Source: Parapristionchus giblindavisi
Taxonomy: Eukaryota; Nematoda; Chromadorea; Rhabditida; Diplogasteridae
Direction of reading: 5' to 3'
Assembly: GCA_943737045.1 (NCBI GenBank)
Contig: CALSFV010000072.1
Location: 372,001-436,000 of the forward strand
DNA: 64,000 nt
Part shown: positions 1 to 14,500 of the stretch, piece after piece
Layout of the letters: each line of letters begins with the position of its first letter
How positions within the stretch are numbered: the stretch's first letter is position 1
Position numbers and translations under genes: made by a program
Notes under the pieces: model-generated
Told to the model about the DNA's origin: nothing
The model's input: the letters and a program-made list of their open reading frames with translations, nothing else
The model's database searches: none

Positions 1-1620
1 TTGATTGATCAACAGCGATGTAAACTCGACAAGGTAATAGAGTGAATTATTGATAGACCGATACCGAATAAAGATGTTTACGTGTTGTTGTGATCTTTGA
101 TCTTCTCTCAGAACTGTATCGTATTATGATACTGTATTTGTACTGAAGTCGAATATAATGGATTTAATTATATAGTTATTGTTTCAGACCGAGTCTTTCG
201 ACAAGTATGAGGTCCTTCACGCATCATATTGATTGATCAACAAAGATGTAAACTCGACAAGGTAATACAGTTAATTATTGATTGACCGATACCGAATAAA
301 GATGTTTACGTGTTGTTGTGATCTTTTATCTTCTCTCAGTACTGCATCGTATTATGATACTGTATTTGTGCTGAAGTCGAATATAATGGATTTAATTATA
401 TAGTTATTGTTTCAGACCGAGTCTTTCGACAAGTATGAGGTCCTTTACGCCTCATATTGATTGATCAACAGCGATGTAAACTCGACAAGGTAATAGAGTG
501 AATTATTGATTGACCGATACCGAATAAAGATGTTTTCGTGTTGTTGTGATTTCAATCTTTGATCTTCTCTCAGTACTGTATCGTATTATGATACTGTATT
601 TGTGCTGAAGATGAATATAATGGATTTAATTATATAGTTATTGTTTCAGACCGAGTCTTTCGACAAGTATGAGGTCCTTTACGCATCATATTGATTGATC
701 AACAGCGATGTAAACTCGACAAAGTAATAGAGTGAATTATTGATTGACCGATACCGAATAAAAATGTTTACGTGTTGTTGTAATTTTAAGCTTTGATCTC
801 TCAGTACTGTATCGTATTATGATACTGTGTTTCTGCTGAAGACGAATATAATGGATTTTATTATATAGTTATTATTTCAAACCGAGTCTTTCGACAAGTA
901 TAGGTCCTTCACGCATCATATTGATTGATCAACAACGATGTAAAATCGACAAGGTAATACAGTGAATTATTGATTGACCGATACCGAATAAAGATGTTTA
1001 CGTGTTGTTGTGATTTTAATCTTTGATCTTCTCTCAGTACTGTATCGTATTATGATACTGTGTTTCTGCTGAAGACGAATATAATGGATTTAATTATATA
1101 GTTATTATTTCAAACCGAGTCTTTCGACAAGTATGAGGTCCTTCACGCATCATATTGATTGATCAACAACGATGTAAAATCGACAAGGTAATACAGTGAA
1201 TTATTGATTGACCGATACCGAATAAAGATGTTTACGTGTTGTTGTGATTTTAATCTTTGATCTTCTCTCAGTACTGTATCGTATTATGATACTGTGTTTC
1301 TGCTGAAGACGAATATAATGGATTTAATTATATAGTTATTATTTCAAACCGAGTCTTTCGACAAGTATGAGGTCCTTCACGCATCATATTGATTGATCAA
1401 CAACGATGTAAAATCGACAAGGTAATACAGTGAATTATTGATTGACCGATACCGAATAAAGATGTTTACGTGTTGTTGTGATTTTAATCTATGATCTTCT
1501 CTCAGTACTGTATCGTATTATGATAATGTATTTGTGCTGAAGATGAATATAATGGATTTAATTATATAGTTACTGTTTCAGACCGAGTCTTTCGAAAAGT
1601 ATGAGGTCTTTCACGCATCA

Positions 1621-4600
1621 TATTGATTGATCAACAACGATGTAAACTCGACAAGGTAATACAGTGAATTTTTGATTGACCGGTACCGAATAAAGATGTT
1701 TACGTGTTGTTGTGATTTTAATCTATGATCTTCTCTCAGTACTGTATCGTATTATGATACTGTATTTCTGCTGAAGACGAATATAATGGATTTAATTATA
1801 TAGTTATTATTTCAGACCGAGTCTTTCGACAAGTATGAGGTCCTTCACGCATCATATTGATTGATCAACAACGATGTAAACTCGACAAGGTAATACAGTG
1901 AATTATTGATTGACCGATACCGAATAAAGATGTTTACGTGTTGTTGTGATTTTAATCTATGATCTTCTCTCAGTACTGTATCGTATTATGATAATGTATT
2001 TGTGCTGAAGATGAATATAATGGATTTAATTATATAGTTACTGTTTCAGACCGAGTCTTTCGAAAAGTATGAGGTCCTTCACGCATCATATTGATTGATC
2101 AACAACGATGTAAACTCGACAAGGTAATACAGTGAATTATTGATTGACCGGTACCGAATAAAGATGTTTACGTGTTGTTGTGATCTTTTATCTTCTCTCA
2201 GTACTGTATCGTATTATGATACTGTATTTGTGCTGAAGACGAATATAATGGATTTAATTATATAGTTATTATTTCAGACCGAGTCTTTCGACAGGTTTAT
2301 AGGTCCTTCACGCATCATATTGATTGATCAACAACGATGTAAACTCGACAAGGTAATACATTTAATTATTGATTGACCGATACCGAATAAAGATGTTTAC
2401 GTGTTGTTCTGATCTTTTATCTTCTCTCAGTACTGTATCGTATTATGATACTGTATTTGTGCTGAAGACGAATATAATGGATTTAATTATATAGTTATTA
2501 TTTCAGACCGAGTCTTTCGACAAGTATGAGGTCCTTCACGCATCATATTGATTGATCAACAACGATGTAAAATCGACAAGGTAATACAGTGAATTATTGA
2601 TTGACCGATACCGAATAAAGATGTTTACGTGTTGTTGTGATCTTTGATCTTCTCTCAGTACTGTATCGTATTATGATACTGTATTTCTGCTGAAGACGAA
2701 TATAATGGATTTATTTATATAGTTATTGTTTCAGACCGAGTCTTTCGACAAGTATGAGGTCCTTTACGCCTCATATTGATTGATCAACAGCGATGTAAAC
2801 TCGACAAGGTAATAGAGTGAATTATTGATTGACCGATACCGAATAAAGATGTTTACGTGTTGTTGTGATCATTTATCTTCTCTCAGTACTGTATCGTATT
2901 ATGATACTGTATTTCTGCTGAAGACGAATATAATGGATTTATTTATATAGTTATTGTTTCAGACCGAGTCTTTCGACAAGTATGAGGTCCTTTACGCCTC
3001 ATATTGATTGATCAACAGCGATGTAAACTCGACAAGGTAATAGAGTGAATTATTGATAGACCGATACCGAATAAAGATGTTTACGTGTTGTTGTGATTTT
3101 AATCTTTGATCTTCTCTCAGTACTGTATCGTATTATGATACTGTATTTGTGCTGAAGACGAATATAATGGATTTAATTATATAGTTACTGTTTCAGACCG
3201 AGTCTTTCGAAAAGTATGAGGTCCTTCACGCATCATATTGATTGATCAACAACGATGTAAAATCGACAAGGTAATACAGTGAATTATTGATTGACCGATA
3301 CCGAATAAAGATGTTTACGTGTTGTTGTGATCTTTGATCTTCTCTCAGTACTGTATCGTATTATGATACTGTATTTCTGCTGAAGACGAATATAATGGAT
3401 TTATTTATATAGTTATTGTTTCAGACCGAGTCTTTCGACAAGTATGAGGTCCTTTACGCCTCATATTGATTGATCAACAACGATGTAAACTCGACAAGGT
3501 AATACAGTGAATTATTGATTGACCGGTACCGAATAAAGATGTTTACGTGTTGTTGTGATTTTAATCTATGATCTTCTCTCAGTACTGTATCGTATTATGA
3601 TACTGTATTTCTGCTGAAGACGAATATAATGGATTTAATTATATAGTTATTATTTCAGACCGAGTCTTTCGACAAGTATGAGGTCCTTCACGCATCATAT
3701 TGATTGATCAACAACGATGTAAACTCGACAAGGTAATACAGTGAATTATTGATTGACCGATACCGAATAAAGATGTTTACGTGTTGTTGTGATTTTAATC
3801 TATGATCTTCTCTCAGTACTGTATCGTATTATGATAATGTATTTGTGCTGAAGATGAATATAATGGATTTAATTATATAGTTACTGTTTCAGACCGAGTC
3901 TTTCGAAAAGTATGAGGTCCTTCACGCATCATATTGATTGATCAACAACGATGTAAACTCGACAAGGTAATACAGTGAATTATTGATTGACCGGTACCGA
4001 ATAAAGATGTTTACGTGTTGTTGTGATCTTTTATCTTCTCTCAGTACTGTATCGTATTATGATACTGTATTTGTGCTGAAGACGAATATAATGGATTTAA
4101 TTATATAGTTATTATTTCAGACCGAGTCTTTCGACAGGTTTATAGGTCCTTCACGCATCATATTGATTGATCAACAACGATGTAAACTCGACAAGGTAAT
4201 ACATTTAATTATTGATTGACCGATACCGAATAAAGATGTTTACGTGTTGTTGTGATCTTTTATCTTCTCTCAGTACTGTATCGTATTATGATACTGTATT
4301 TGTGCTGAAGACGAATATAATGGATTTAATTATATAGTTATTATTTCAGACCGAGTCTTTCGACAAGTATGAGGTCCTTCACGCATCATATTGATTGATC
4401 AACAACGATGTAAAATCGACAAGGTAATACAGTGAATTATTGATTGACCGATACCGAATAAAGATGTTTACGTGTTGTTGTGATCTTTGATCTTCTCTCA
4501 GTACTGTATCGTATTATGATACTGTATTTCTGCTGAAGACGAATATAATGGATTTATTTATATAGTTATTGTTTCAGACCGAGTCTTTCGACAAGTATGA

Positions 4601-5306
4601 GGTCCTTTACGCCTCATACTGATTGATCAACAGCGATGTAAACTCGACAAGGTAATAGAGTGAATTATTGATTGACCGATACCGAATAAAGATGTTTACG
4701 TGTTGTTGTGATCATTTATCTTCTCTCAGTACTGTATCGTATTATGATACTGTATTTCTGCTGAAGACGAATATAATGGATTTATTTATATAGTTATTGT
4801 TTCAGACCGAGTCTTTCGACAAGTATGAGGTCCTTTACGCCTCATATTGATTGATCAACAGCGATGTAAACTCGACAAGGTAATAGAGTGAATTATTGAT
4901 AGACCGATACCGAATAAAGATGTTTACGTGTTGTTGTGATTTTAATCTTTGATCTTCTCTCAGTACTGTATCGTATTATGATACTGTATTTGTGCTGAAG
5001 ACGAATATAATGGATTTAATTATATAGTTACTGTTTCAGACCGAGTCTTTCGAAAAGTATGAGGTCCTTCACGCATCATATTGATTGATCAACAACGATG
5101 TAAAATCGACAAGGTAATACAGTGAATTATTGATTGACCGATACCGAATAAAGATGTTTACGTGTTGTTGTGATCTTTGATCTTCTCTCAGTACTGTATC
5201 GTATTATGATACTGTATTTCTGCTGAAGACGAATATAATGGATTTATTTATATAGTTATTGTTTCAGACCGAGTCTTTCGACAAGTATGAGGTCCTTTAC
5301 GCCTCA
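1621..5306 (+). repeat. 8-monomer higher-order repeat, two copies of about 1843 bp
   Basis: Private variants recur 1843 bp apart: ACCGGTACCG near 1680 and 3523, and again near 2149 and 3992; ACAGGTTTATAGG at 2291 and 4134; TGATCATTTATC near 2868 and 4711. The match starts near 1621/3464 and breaks near 3463/5306. The two copies differ at scattered bases, for example GAATTTTTGATTG in the first and GAATTATTGATTG in the second. This is an older, slightly diverged HOR. Confidence 0.8.
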
Positions 5307-8300
5307 TATTGATTGATCAACAGCGATGTAAACTCGACAAGGTAATAGAGTGAATTATTGATTGACCGATACCGAATAAAGATGTTTACGTGTTGTTGTG
5401 ATCATTTATCTTCTCTCAGTACTGTATCGTATTATGATACTGTATTTGTGCTGAAGACGAATATAATGGATTTAATTATATAGTTATTGTTTCAGACCGA
5501 GTCTTTCGACAAGTATGAGGTCCTTCACGCATCATATTGATTGATCAACAGCGATGTAAACTCGACAAGGTAATAGAGTGAATTATTGATAGACCGATAC
5601 CGAATAAAGATGTTTACGTGTTGTTGTGATTTTAATCTTTGATCTTCTCTCAGTACTGTATCGTATTATGATACTGTATTTGTGCTGAAGACGAATATAA
5701 TGGATTTAATTATATAGTTATTATTTCAAACCGAGTCTTTCGACAAGTATAGGTCCTTCACGCATCATATTGATTGATCAACAACGATGTAAAATCGACA
5801 AGGTAATACAGTGAATTATTGATTGACCGATACCGAATAAAGATGTTTACGTGTTGTTGTAATTTTAAGCTTTGATCTTCTCTCAGTACTGTATCGTATT
5901 ATGATACTGTATTTCTGCTGAAGACGAATATAATGGATTTATTTATATAGTTATTGTTTCAGACCGAGTCTTTCGACAAGTATGAGGTCCTTTACGCCTC
6001 ATATTGATTGATCAACAGCGATGTAAACTCGACAAGGTAATAGAGTGAATTATTGATTGACCGATACCGAATAAAGATGTTTACGTGTTGTTGTGATCAT
6101 TTATCTTCTCTCAGTACTGTATCGTATTATGATACTGTATTTGTGCTGAAGACGAATATAATGGATTTAATTATATAGTTATTGTTTCAGACCGAGTCTT
6201 TCGACAAGTATGAGGTCCTTCACGCATCATATTGATTGATCAACAGCGATGTAAACTCGACAAGGTAATAGAGTGAATTATTGATAGACCGATACCGAAT
6301 AAAGATGTTTACGTGTTGTTGTGATTTTAATCTTTGATCTTCTCTCAGTACTGTATCGTATTATGATACTGTATTTGTGCTGAAGACGAATATAATGGAT
6401 TTAATTATATAGTTATTATTTCAAACCGAGTCTTTCGACAAGTATAGGTCCTTCACGCATCATATTGATTGATCAACAACGATGTAAAATCGACAAGGTA
6501 ATACAGTGAATTATTGATTGACCGATACCGAATAAAGATGTTTACGTGTTGTTGTAATTTTAAGCTTTGATCTTCTCTCAGTACTGTATCGTATTATGAT
6601 ACTGTGTTTCTGCTGAAGACGAATATAATGGATTTAATTATATAGTTATTATTTCAAACCGAGTCTTTCGACAAGTATGAGGTCCTTCACGCATCATATT
6701 GATTGATCAACAACGATGTAAAATCGACAAGGTAATACAGTGAATTATTGATTGACCGATACCGAATAAAGATGTTTACGTGTTGTTGTGATCTTTGATC
6801 TTCTCTCAGTACTGTATCGTATTATGATACTGTATTTCTGCTGAAGACGAATATAATGGATTTATTTATATAGTTATTGTTTCAGACCGAGTCTTTCGAC
6901 AAGTATGAGGTCCTTTACGCCTCATATTGATTGATCAACAGCGATGTAAACTCGACAAGGTAATAGAGTGAATTATTGATTGACCGATACCGAATAAAGA
7001 TGTTTACGTGTTGTTGTGATCATTTATCTTCTCTCAGTACTGTATCGTATTATGATACTGTATTTGTGCTGAAGACGAATATAATGGATTTAATTATATA
7101 GTTATTGTTTCAGACCGAGTCTTTCGACAAGTATGAGGTCCTTCACGCATCATATTGATTGATCAACAGCGATGTAAACTCGACAAGGTAATAGAGTGAA
7201 TTATTGATAGACCGATACCGAATAAAGATGTTTACGTGTTGTTGTGATTTTAATCTTTGATCTTCTCTCAGTACTGTATCGTATTATGATACTGTATTTG
7301 TGCTGAAGACGAATATAATGGATTTAATTATATAGTTATTATTTCAAACCGAGTCTTTCGACAAGTATAGGTCCTTCACGCATCATATTGATTGATCAAC
7401 AACGATGTAAAATCGACAAGGTAATACAGTGAATTATTGATTGACCGATACCGAATAAAGATGTTTACGTGTTGTTGTAATTTTAAGCTTTGATCTTCTC
7501 TCAGTACTGTATCGTATTATGATACTGTATTTCTGCTGAAGACGAATATAATGGATTTATTTATATAGTTATTGTTTCAGACCGAGTCTTTCGACAAGTA
7601 TGAGGTCCTTTACGCCTCATATTGATTGATCAACAGCGATGTAAACTCGACAAGGTAATAGAGTGAATTATTGATTGACCGATACCGAATAAAGATGTTT
7701 ACGTGTTGATGTGATCATTTATCTTCTCTCAGTACTGTATCGTATTATGATACTGTATTTGTGCTGAAGACGAATATAATGGATTTAATTATATAGTTAT
7801 TGTTTCAGACCGAGTCTTTCGACAAGTATGAGGTCCTTCACGCATCATATTGATTGATCAACAGCGATGTAAACTCGACAAGGTAATAGAGTGAATTATT
7901 GATAGACCGATACCGAATAAAGATGTTTACGTGTTGTTGTGATCATTTATCTTCTCTCAGTACTGTATCGTATTATGATACTGTATTTGTGCTGAAGACG
8001 AATATAATGGATTTAATTATATAGTTATTGTTTCAGACCGAGTCTTTCGACAAGTATGAGGTCCTTCACGCATCATATTGATTGATCAACAGCGATGTAA
8101 ACTCGACAAGGTAATAGAGTGAATTATTGATAGACCGATACCGAATAAAGATGTTTACGTGTTGTTGTGATTTTAATCTTTGATCTTCTCTCAGTACTGT
8201 ATCGTATTATGATACTGTATTTGTGCTGAAGACGAATATAATGGATTTAATTATATAGTTATTATTTCAAACCGAGTCTTTCGACAAGTATAGGTCCTTC

Positions 8301-10900
8301 ACGCATCATATTGATTGATCAACAACGATGTAAAATCGACAAGGTAATACAGTGAATTATTGATTGACCGATACCGAATAAAGATGTTTACGTGTTGTTG
8401 TAATTTTAAGCTTTGATCTTCTCTCAGTACTGTATCGTATTATGATACTGTATTTCTGCTGAAGACGAATATAATGGATTTATTTATATAGTTATTGTTT
8501 CAGACCGAGTCTTTCGACAAGTATGAGGTCCTTTACGCCTCATATTGATTGATCAACAGCGATGTAAACTCGACAAGGTAATAGAGTGAATTATTGATTG
8601 ACCGATACCGAATAAAGATGTTTACGTGTTGTTGTGATCATTTATCTTCTCTCAGTACTGTATCGTATTATGATACTGTATTTGTGCTGAAGACGAATAT
8701 AATGGATTTAATTATATAGTTATTGTTTCAGACCGAGTCTTTCGACAAGTATGAGGTCCTTCACGCATCATATTGATTGATCAACAGCGATGTAAACTCG
8801 ACAAGGTAATAGAGTGAATTATTGATAGACCGATACCGAATAAAGATGTTTACGTGTTGTTGTGATTTTAATCTTTGATCTTCTCTCAGTACTGTATCGT
8901 ATTATGATACTGTATTTGTGCTGAAGACGAATATAATGGATTTAATTATATAGTTATTATTTCAAACCGAGTCTTTCGACAAGTATAGGTCCTTCACGCA
9001 TCATATTGATTGATCAACAACGATGTAAAATCGACAAGGTAATACAGTGAATTATTGATTGACCGATACCGAATAAAGATGTTTACGTGTTGTTGTAATT
9101 TTAAGCTTTGATCTTCTCTCAGTACTGTATCGTATTATGATACTGTGTTTCTGCTGAAGACGAATATAATGGATTTAATTATATAGTTATTATTTCAAAC
9201 CGAGTCTTTCGACAAGTATGAGGTCCTTCACGCATCATATTGATTGATCAACAACGATGTAAAATCGACAAGGTAATACAGTGAATTATTGATTGACCGA
9301 TACCGAATAAAGATGTTTACGTGTTGTTGTGATCTTTGATCTTCTCTCAGTACTGTATCGTATTATGATACTGTATTTCTGCTGAAGACGAATATAATGG
9401 ATTTATTTATATAGTTATTGTTTCAGACCGAGTCTTTCGACAAGTATGAGGTCCTTTACGCCTCATATTGATTGATCAACAGCGATGTAAACTCGACAAG
9501 GTAATAGAGTGAATTATTGATTGACCGATACCGAATAAAGATGTTTACGTGTTGTTGTGATCATTTATCTTCTCTCAGTACTGTATCGTATTATGATACT
9601 GTATTTGTGCTGAAGACGAATATAATGGATTTAATTATATAGTTATTGTTTCAGACCGAGTCTTTCGACAAGTATGAGGTCCTTCACGCATCATATTGAT
9701 TGATCAACAGCGATGTAAACTCGACAAGGTAATAGAGTGAATTATTGATAGACCGATACCGAATAAAGATGTTTACGTGTTGTTGTGATTTTAATCTTTG
9801 ATCTTCTCTCAGTACTGTATCGTATTATGATACTGTATTTGTGCTGAAGACGAATATAATGGATTTAATTATATAGTTATTATTTCAAACCGAGTCTTTC
9901 GACAAGTATAGGTCCTTCACGCATCATATTGATTGATCAACAACGATGTAAAATCGACAAGGTAATACAGTGAATTATTGATTGACCGATACCGAATAAA
10001 GATGTTTACGTGTTGTTGTAATTTTAAGCTTTGATCTTCTCTCAGTACTGTATCGTATTATGATACTGTATTTCTGCTGAAGACGAATATAATGGATTTA
10101 TTTATATAGTTATTGTTTCAGACCGAGTCTTTCGACAAGTATGAGGTCCTTTACGCCTCATATTGATTGATCAACAGCGATGTAAACTCGACAAGGTAAT
10201 AGAGTGAATTATTGATTGACCGATACCGAATAAAGATGTTTACGTGTTGTTGTGATCATTTATCTTCTCTCAGTACTGTATCGTATTATGATACTGTATT
10301 TGTGCTGAAGACGAATATAATGGATTTAATTATATAGTTATTGTTTCAGACCGAGTCTTTCGACAAGTATGAGGTCCTTCACGCATCATATTGATTGATC
10401 AACAGCGATGTAAACTCGACAAGGTAATAGAGTGAATTATTGATAGACCGATACCGAATAAAGATGTTTACGTGTTGTTGTGATTTTAATCTTTGATCTT
10501 CTCTCAGTACTGTATCGTATTATGATACTGTATTTGTGCTGAAGACGAATATAATGGATTTAATTATATAGTTATTATTTCAAACCGAGTCTTTCGACAA
10601 GTATAGGTCCTTCACGCATCATATTGATTGATCAACAACGATGTAAAATCGACAAGGTAATACAGTGAATTATTGATTGACCGATACCGAATAAAGATGT
10701 TTACGTGTTGTTGTAATTTTAAGCTTTGATCTTCTCTCAGTACTGTATCGTATTATGATACTGTGTTTCTGCTGAAGACGAATATAATGGATTTAATTAT
10801 ATAGTTATTATTTCAAACCGAGTCTTTCGACAAGTATGAGGTCCTTCACGCATCATATTGATTGATCAACAACGATGTAAAATCGACAAGGTAATACAGT
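5307..10900 (+). repeat. Alternating 3- and 4-monomer higher-order repeats
   Basis: The marker GATCATTTATC occurs near 5401, 6097, 7019, 7711, 7943, 8637, 9562 and 10255. This gives steps of about 0.69 kb (three monomers), 0.92 kb (four) and once 0.23 kb (one). The marker AAGTATAGGTCC (one base deleted) follows the same rhythm, and 3+4 blocks give an overall period near 1.62 kb. The single-monomer step at 7711-7943 looks like an unequal-exchange insertion. Confidence 0.75.
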
Positions 10901-11505
10901 GAATTATTGATTGACCGATACCGAATAAAGATGTTTACGTGTTGTTGTGATCTTTGATCTTCTCTCAGTACTGTATCGTATTATGATACTGTATTTGTGC
11001 TGAAGACGAATATAATGGATTTAATTATATAGTTATTATTTCAGACCGAGTCTTTCGACAAGTATGAGGTCCTTCACGCATCATATTGATTGATCAACAA
11101 CGATGTAAACTCGACAAGGTAATACAGTGAATTATTGATTGACCGATACCGAATAAAGATGTTTACGTGTTGTTGTAATTTTAAGCTTTGATCTTCTCTC
11201 AGTACTGTATCGTATTATGATACTGTGTTTCTGCTGAAGACGAATATAATGGATTTAATTATATAGTTATTATTTCAAACCGAGTCTTTCGACAAGTATG
11301 AGGTCCTTCACGCATCATATTGATTGATCAACAACGATGTAAAATCGACAAGGTAATACAGTGAATTATTGATTGACCGATACCGAATAAAGATGTTTAC
11401 GTGTTGTTGTGATTTTAATCTTTGATCTTCTCTCAGTACTGTATCGTATTATGATACTGTATTTGTGCTGAAGACGAATATAATGGATTTAATTATATAG
11501 TTATT

Positions 11506-14500
11506 GTTGCAGACCGAGTCTTTCGACAAGTATGAGGTCCTTTACGCATCATATTGATTGATCAACAACGATGTAAATTCGACAAGGTAATACAGTGAAT
11601 TATTGATTGACCGATACCGAATAAAGATGTTTACGTGTTGTTGTGATTTTAATCTTTGATCTTCTCTCAGTACTGTATCGTATTCTGATACTGTATTTGT
11701 GCTGAAGATGAATATAATGGATTTAATTATATAGTTATTATTTCAGACCGAGTCTTTCGACAAGTATGAGGTCCTTTACGCATCATATTGATTGATCAAC
11801 AACGATGTATACTCGACAAGGTAATAGAGTGAATTATTGATTGACCGATGCCGAATAAAGATGTTTACGTGTTGCTGTGATCTTTGATCTTCTCTCAGTA
11901 CTGTATCGTATTATGATACTGTGTTTTTGCTGAAGACGAATATAATGGATTTAATTATATAGTTATTATTTCAAACCGAGTCTTTCGACAAGTATGAGGT
12001 CCTTCACGCATCATATTGATTGATCAACAACGATGTAAACTCGACAAGGTAATACAGTGAATTATTGATTGACCGATACCGAATAAAGATGTTTACGTGT
12101 TGTTGTGATCTTTGATCTTCTCTCAGTACTGTATCGTATTATGATACTGTATTTGTGCTGAAGACGAATATAATGGATTTAATTATATAGTTATTATTTC
12201 AGACCGAGTCTTTCGACAAGTATGAGGTCCTTCACGCATCATATTGATTGATCAACAACGATGTAAACTCGACAAGGTAATACAGTGAATTATTGATTGA
12301 CCGATACCGAATAAAGATGTTTACGTGTTGTTGTGATTTTAATCTTTGATCTTCTCTCAGTACTGTATCGTATTATGATACTGTATTTGTGCTGAAGACG
12401 AATATAATGGATTTAATTATATAGTTATTATTTCAGACCGAGTCTTTCGACAAGTATGAGGTCCTTCACGCATCATATTGATTGATCAACAACGATGTAA
12501 ACTCGACAAGGTAATACAGTGAATTATTGATTGACCGATACCGAATAAAGATGTTTACGTGTTGTTGTGATTTTAATCTTTGATCTTCTCTCAGTACTGT
12601 ATCGTATTATGATACCGTATTTGTGCTGAAGATGAATATAATGGATTTAATTATATAGTTATTGTTTCAGACCGAGTCTTTCGACAAGTATGATGTCCTT
12701 TACGCATCATATTGATTGATCAACAACGATGTAAACTCGACAAGGTAATACAGTGAATTATTGATTGACCGATACCGAATAAAGATGTTTACGTGTTGTT
12801 GTGATCTTTGATCTTCTCTCAGTACGGTATCGTATTATGATACTGTATTTGTGCTGAAGACGAATATAATGGATTTAATTATATAGTTATTATTTCAAAC
12901 CGAGTCTTTCGACAAGTATGAGGTCCTTCACGCATCATATTGATTGATTAACAACGATGTAAAATCTACAAGGTAATACAGTGAATTATTGATTGGCCGA
13001 TACCGAATAAAGATGTTTACGTGTTGTTGTGATTTTAATCTTTGATCTTCTCTCAGTACTGTATCGTATTATGATACTGTATTTGTGCTGAAGACGAATA
13101 TAATGGATTTAATTATATAGTTATTATTTCAAACCGAGTCTTTCGACAAGTATGAGGTCCTTCACGCATCATATTGATTGATCAACAGCGATGTAAACTC
13201 GACAAGGTAATACAGTGAATTATTGATTGACCGATACCGAATAAAGATGTTTACGTGTTGTTGTGATCTTTTATCTTCTCTCAGTACTGTATCGTATTAT
13301 GATACTGTATTTGTGCTGAAGACGAATATAATGGATTTAATTATATAGTTATTGTTTCAGACCGAGTCTTTCGACAAGTATGAGGCCCTTTACGCCTCAT
13401 ATTGATTGATCAACAGCGATGTAAACTCGACAAGGTAATAGAGTGAATTATTGATTGACCGATACCGAATAAAGATGTTTTCGTGTTGTTGTGATTTCAA
13501 TCTTTGATCTTCTCTCAGTACTGTATCGTATTATGATACTGTATTTGTGCTGAAGACGAATATAATGGATTTAATTATATAGTTATTGTTGCAGACCGAG
13601 TCTTTCGACAAGTATGAGGTCCTTTACGCATCATATTGATTGATCAACAACGATGTAAATTCGACAAGGTAATACAGTGAATTATTGATTGACCGATACC
13701 GAATAAAGATGTTTACGTGTTGTTGTGATTTTAATCTTTGATCTTCTCTCAGTACTGTATCGTATTCTGATACTGTATTTGTGCTGAAGATGAATATAAT
13801 GGATTTAATTATATAGTTATTATTTCAGACCGAGTCTTTCGACAAGTATGAGGTCCTTTACGCATCATATTGATTGATCAACAACGATGTATACTCGACA
13901 AGGTAATAGAGTGAATTATTGATTGACCGATGCCGAATAAAGATGTTTACGTGTTGCTGTGATCTTTGATCTTCTCTCAGTACTGTATCGTATTATGATA
14001 CTGTGTTTTTGCTGAAGACGAATATAATGGATTTAATTATATAGTTATTATTTCAAACCGAGTCTTTCGACAAGTATGAGGTCCTTCACGCATCATATTG
14101 ATTGATCAACAACGATGTAAACTCGACAAGGTAATACAGTGAATTATTGATTGACCGATACCGAATAAAGATGTTTACGTGTTGTTGTGATCTTTGATCT
14201 TCTCTCAGTACTGTATCGTATTATGATACTGTATTTGTGCTGAAGACGAATATAATGGATTTAATTATATAGTTATTATTTCAGACCGAGTCTTTCGACA
14301 AGTATGAGGTCCTTCACGCATCATATTGATTGATCAACAACGATGTAAACTCGACAAGGTAATACAGTGAATTATTGATTGACCGATACCGAATAAAGAT
14401 GTTTACGTGTTGTTGTGATTTTAATCTTTGATCTTCTCTCAGTACTGTATCGTATTATGATACTGTATTTGTGCTGAAGACGAATATAATGGATTTAATT

